NCBI GenBank assembly: GCA_937915565.1
Contig: CALDMH010000080.1
Span: forward strand, 1 to 5,350
Direction of reading: 5' to 3'
DNA from: an uncultured Clostridia bacterium
GTDB taxonomy: Bacteria; Bacillota; Clostridia; Christensenellales; Borkfalkiaceae
DNA length: 5,350 nt
Every line of letters starts with the position of its first letter. Position 1 is the stretch's first letter. The notes under the pieces were generated by a model that made no database searches, was not told the DNA's origin, and saw only the letters and a list, made by a program, of their open reading frames with translations. A program made the translations under genes and the position numbers. Positions 5,301 through 5,350 of this stretch are shown piece after piece.

Positions 5301-5344
5301 TATGCCGCAGGCGATTGCGAAAAACCGCAATCGCCTGCGGCATA
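5301..5344. terminator. Perfect 19-bp hairpin near the right edge, probably a terminator for a convergent gene
   Basis: The arms 5301-5319 and 5326-5344 are exact reverse complements around the loop AAAAAC, with a GC-rich core (GCCGCAGGCG). On the plus strand it is followed by AAATCA, not a T tract. On the minus strand it is followed by TTTAATT, so it may terminate a minus-strand gene beyond the window. It could also be a dispersed palindromic repeat unit. Confidence 0.6.
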
Positions 5345-5350
5345 AAATCA

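Noticed and set aside
5216..5350. CRISPR-like or att-like repeats at the right end
   Set aside because: The repeated strings are arms of two hairpins, not spaced direct repeats, and no integrase, tRNA or cas gene is present.

Overview
The window looks like a chromosomal segment of a low-to-moderate GC, monoderm Firmicutes bacterium, most probably an uncultured member of the Clostridia. The evidence is the gene set (L28 of the four-cysteine type, an Asp23/YloU protein, FakA/YloV and RecG, a block typical of Firmicutes), clear AGGAGG-type ribosome binding sites, TTGnnn-17-TATAAT promoters and many intrinsic terminators. The genus cannot be fixed from this sequence.

Left part (1-3640, minus strand): an asp23-like gene, fakA (fatty acid kinase catalytic subunit) and the first 439 codons of recG, which runs off the left edge. 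An intrinsic terminator separates fakA from recG. A good sigma-A-type promoter drives the asp23-fakA unit. Between it and the asp23 ribosome binding site lies a leader of about 125 nt that can fold into a closed multi-stem RNA. Its G-U wobble pairs make sense only on the minus strand, and I do not recognise it as a known riboswitch class. It is the best candidate for an undescribed element here.

Middle (3640-4690, plus strand): rpmB (ribosomal protein L28), with its own extended -10 promoter behind a T-tract-rich stretch and followed by a terminator, then ogt (O6-alkylguanine-DNA alkyltransferase). A bidirectional terminator closes this unit. In Bacillus subtilis rpmB lies beside yloU-yloV, with sdaAB-sdaAA before recG; here the same neighbours are kept, but rpmB is divergent and the serine dehydratase genes are missing between fakA and recG.

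Right part (4690-5350): a compact two-gene divergent switch. A small acidic protein of unknown function (minus strand) and a 67-residue XRE-type HTH repressor (plus strand) share a 97-bp intergenic region. A perfect 18-bp palindrome sits in the -35/-10 spacer of the unknown gene's promoter. An imperfect second copy sits against the -10 of the repressor's own promoter. The repressor mRNA appears to start at its ATG (leaderless). The layout resembles a miniature phage-type switch. Two strong hairpins follow the repressor gene, the second a perfect 19-bp stem near the window edge.
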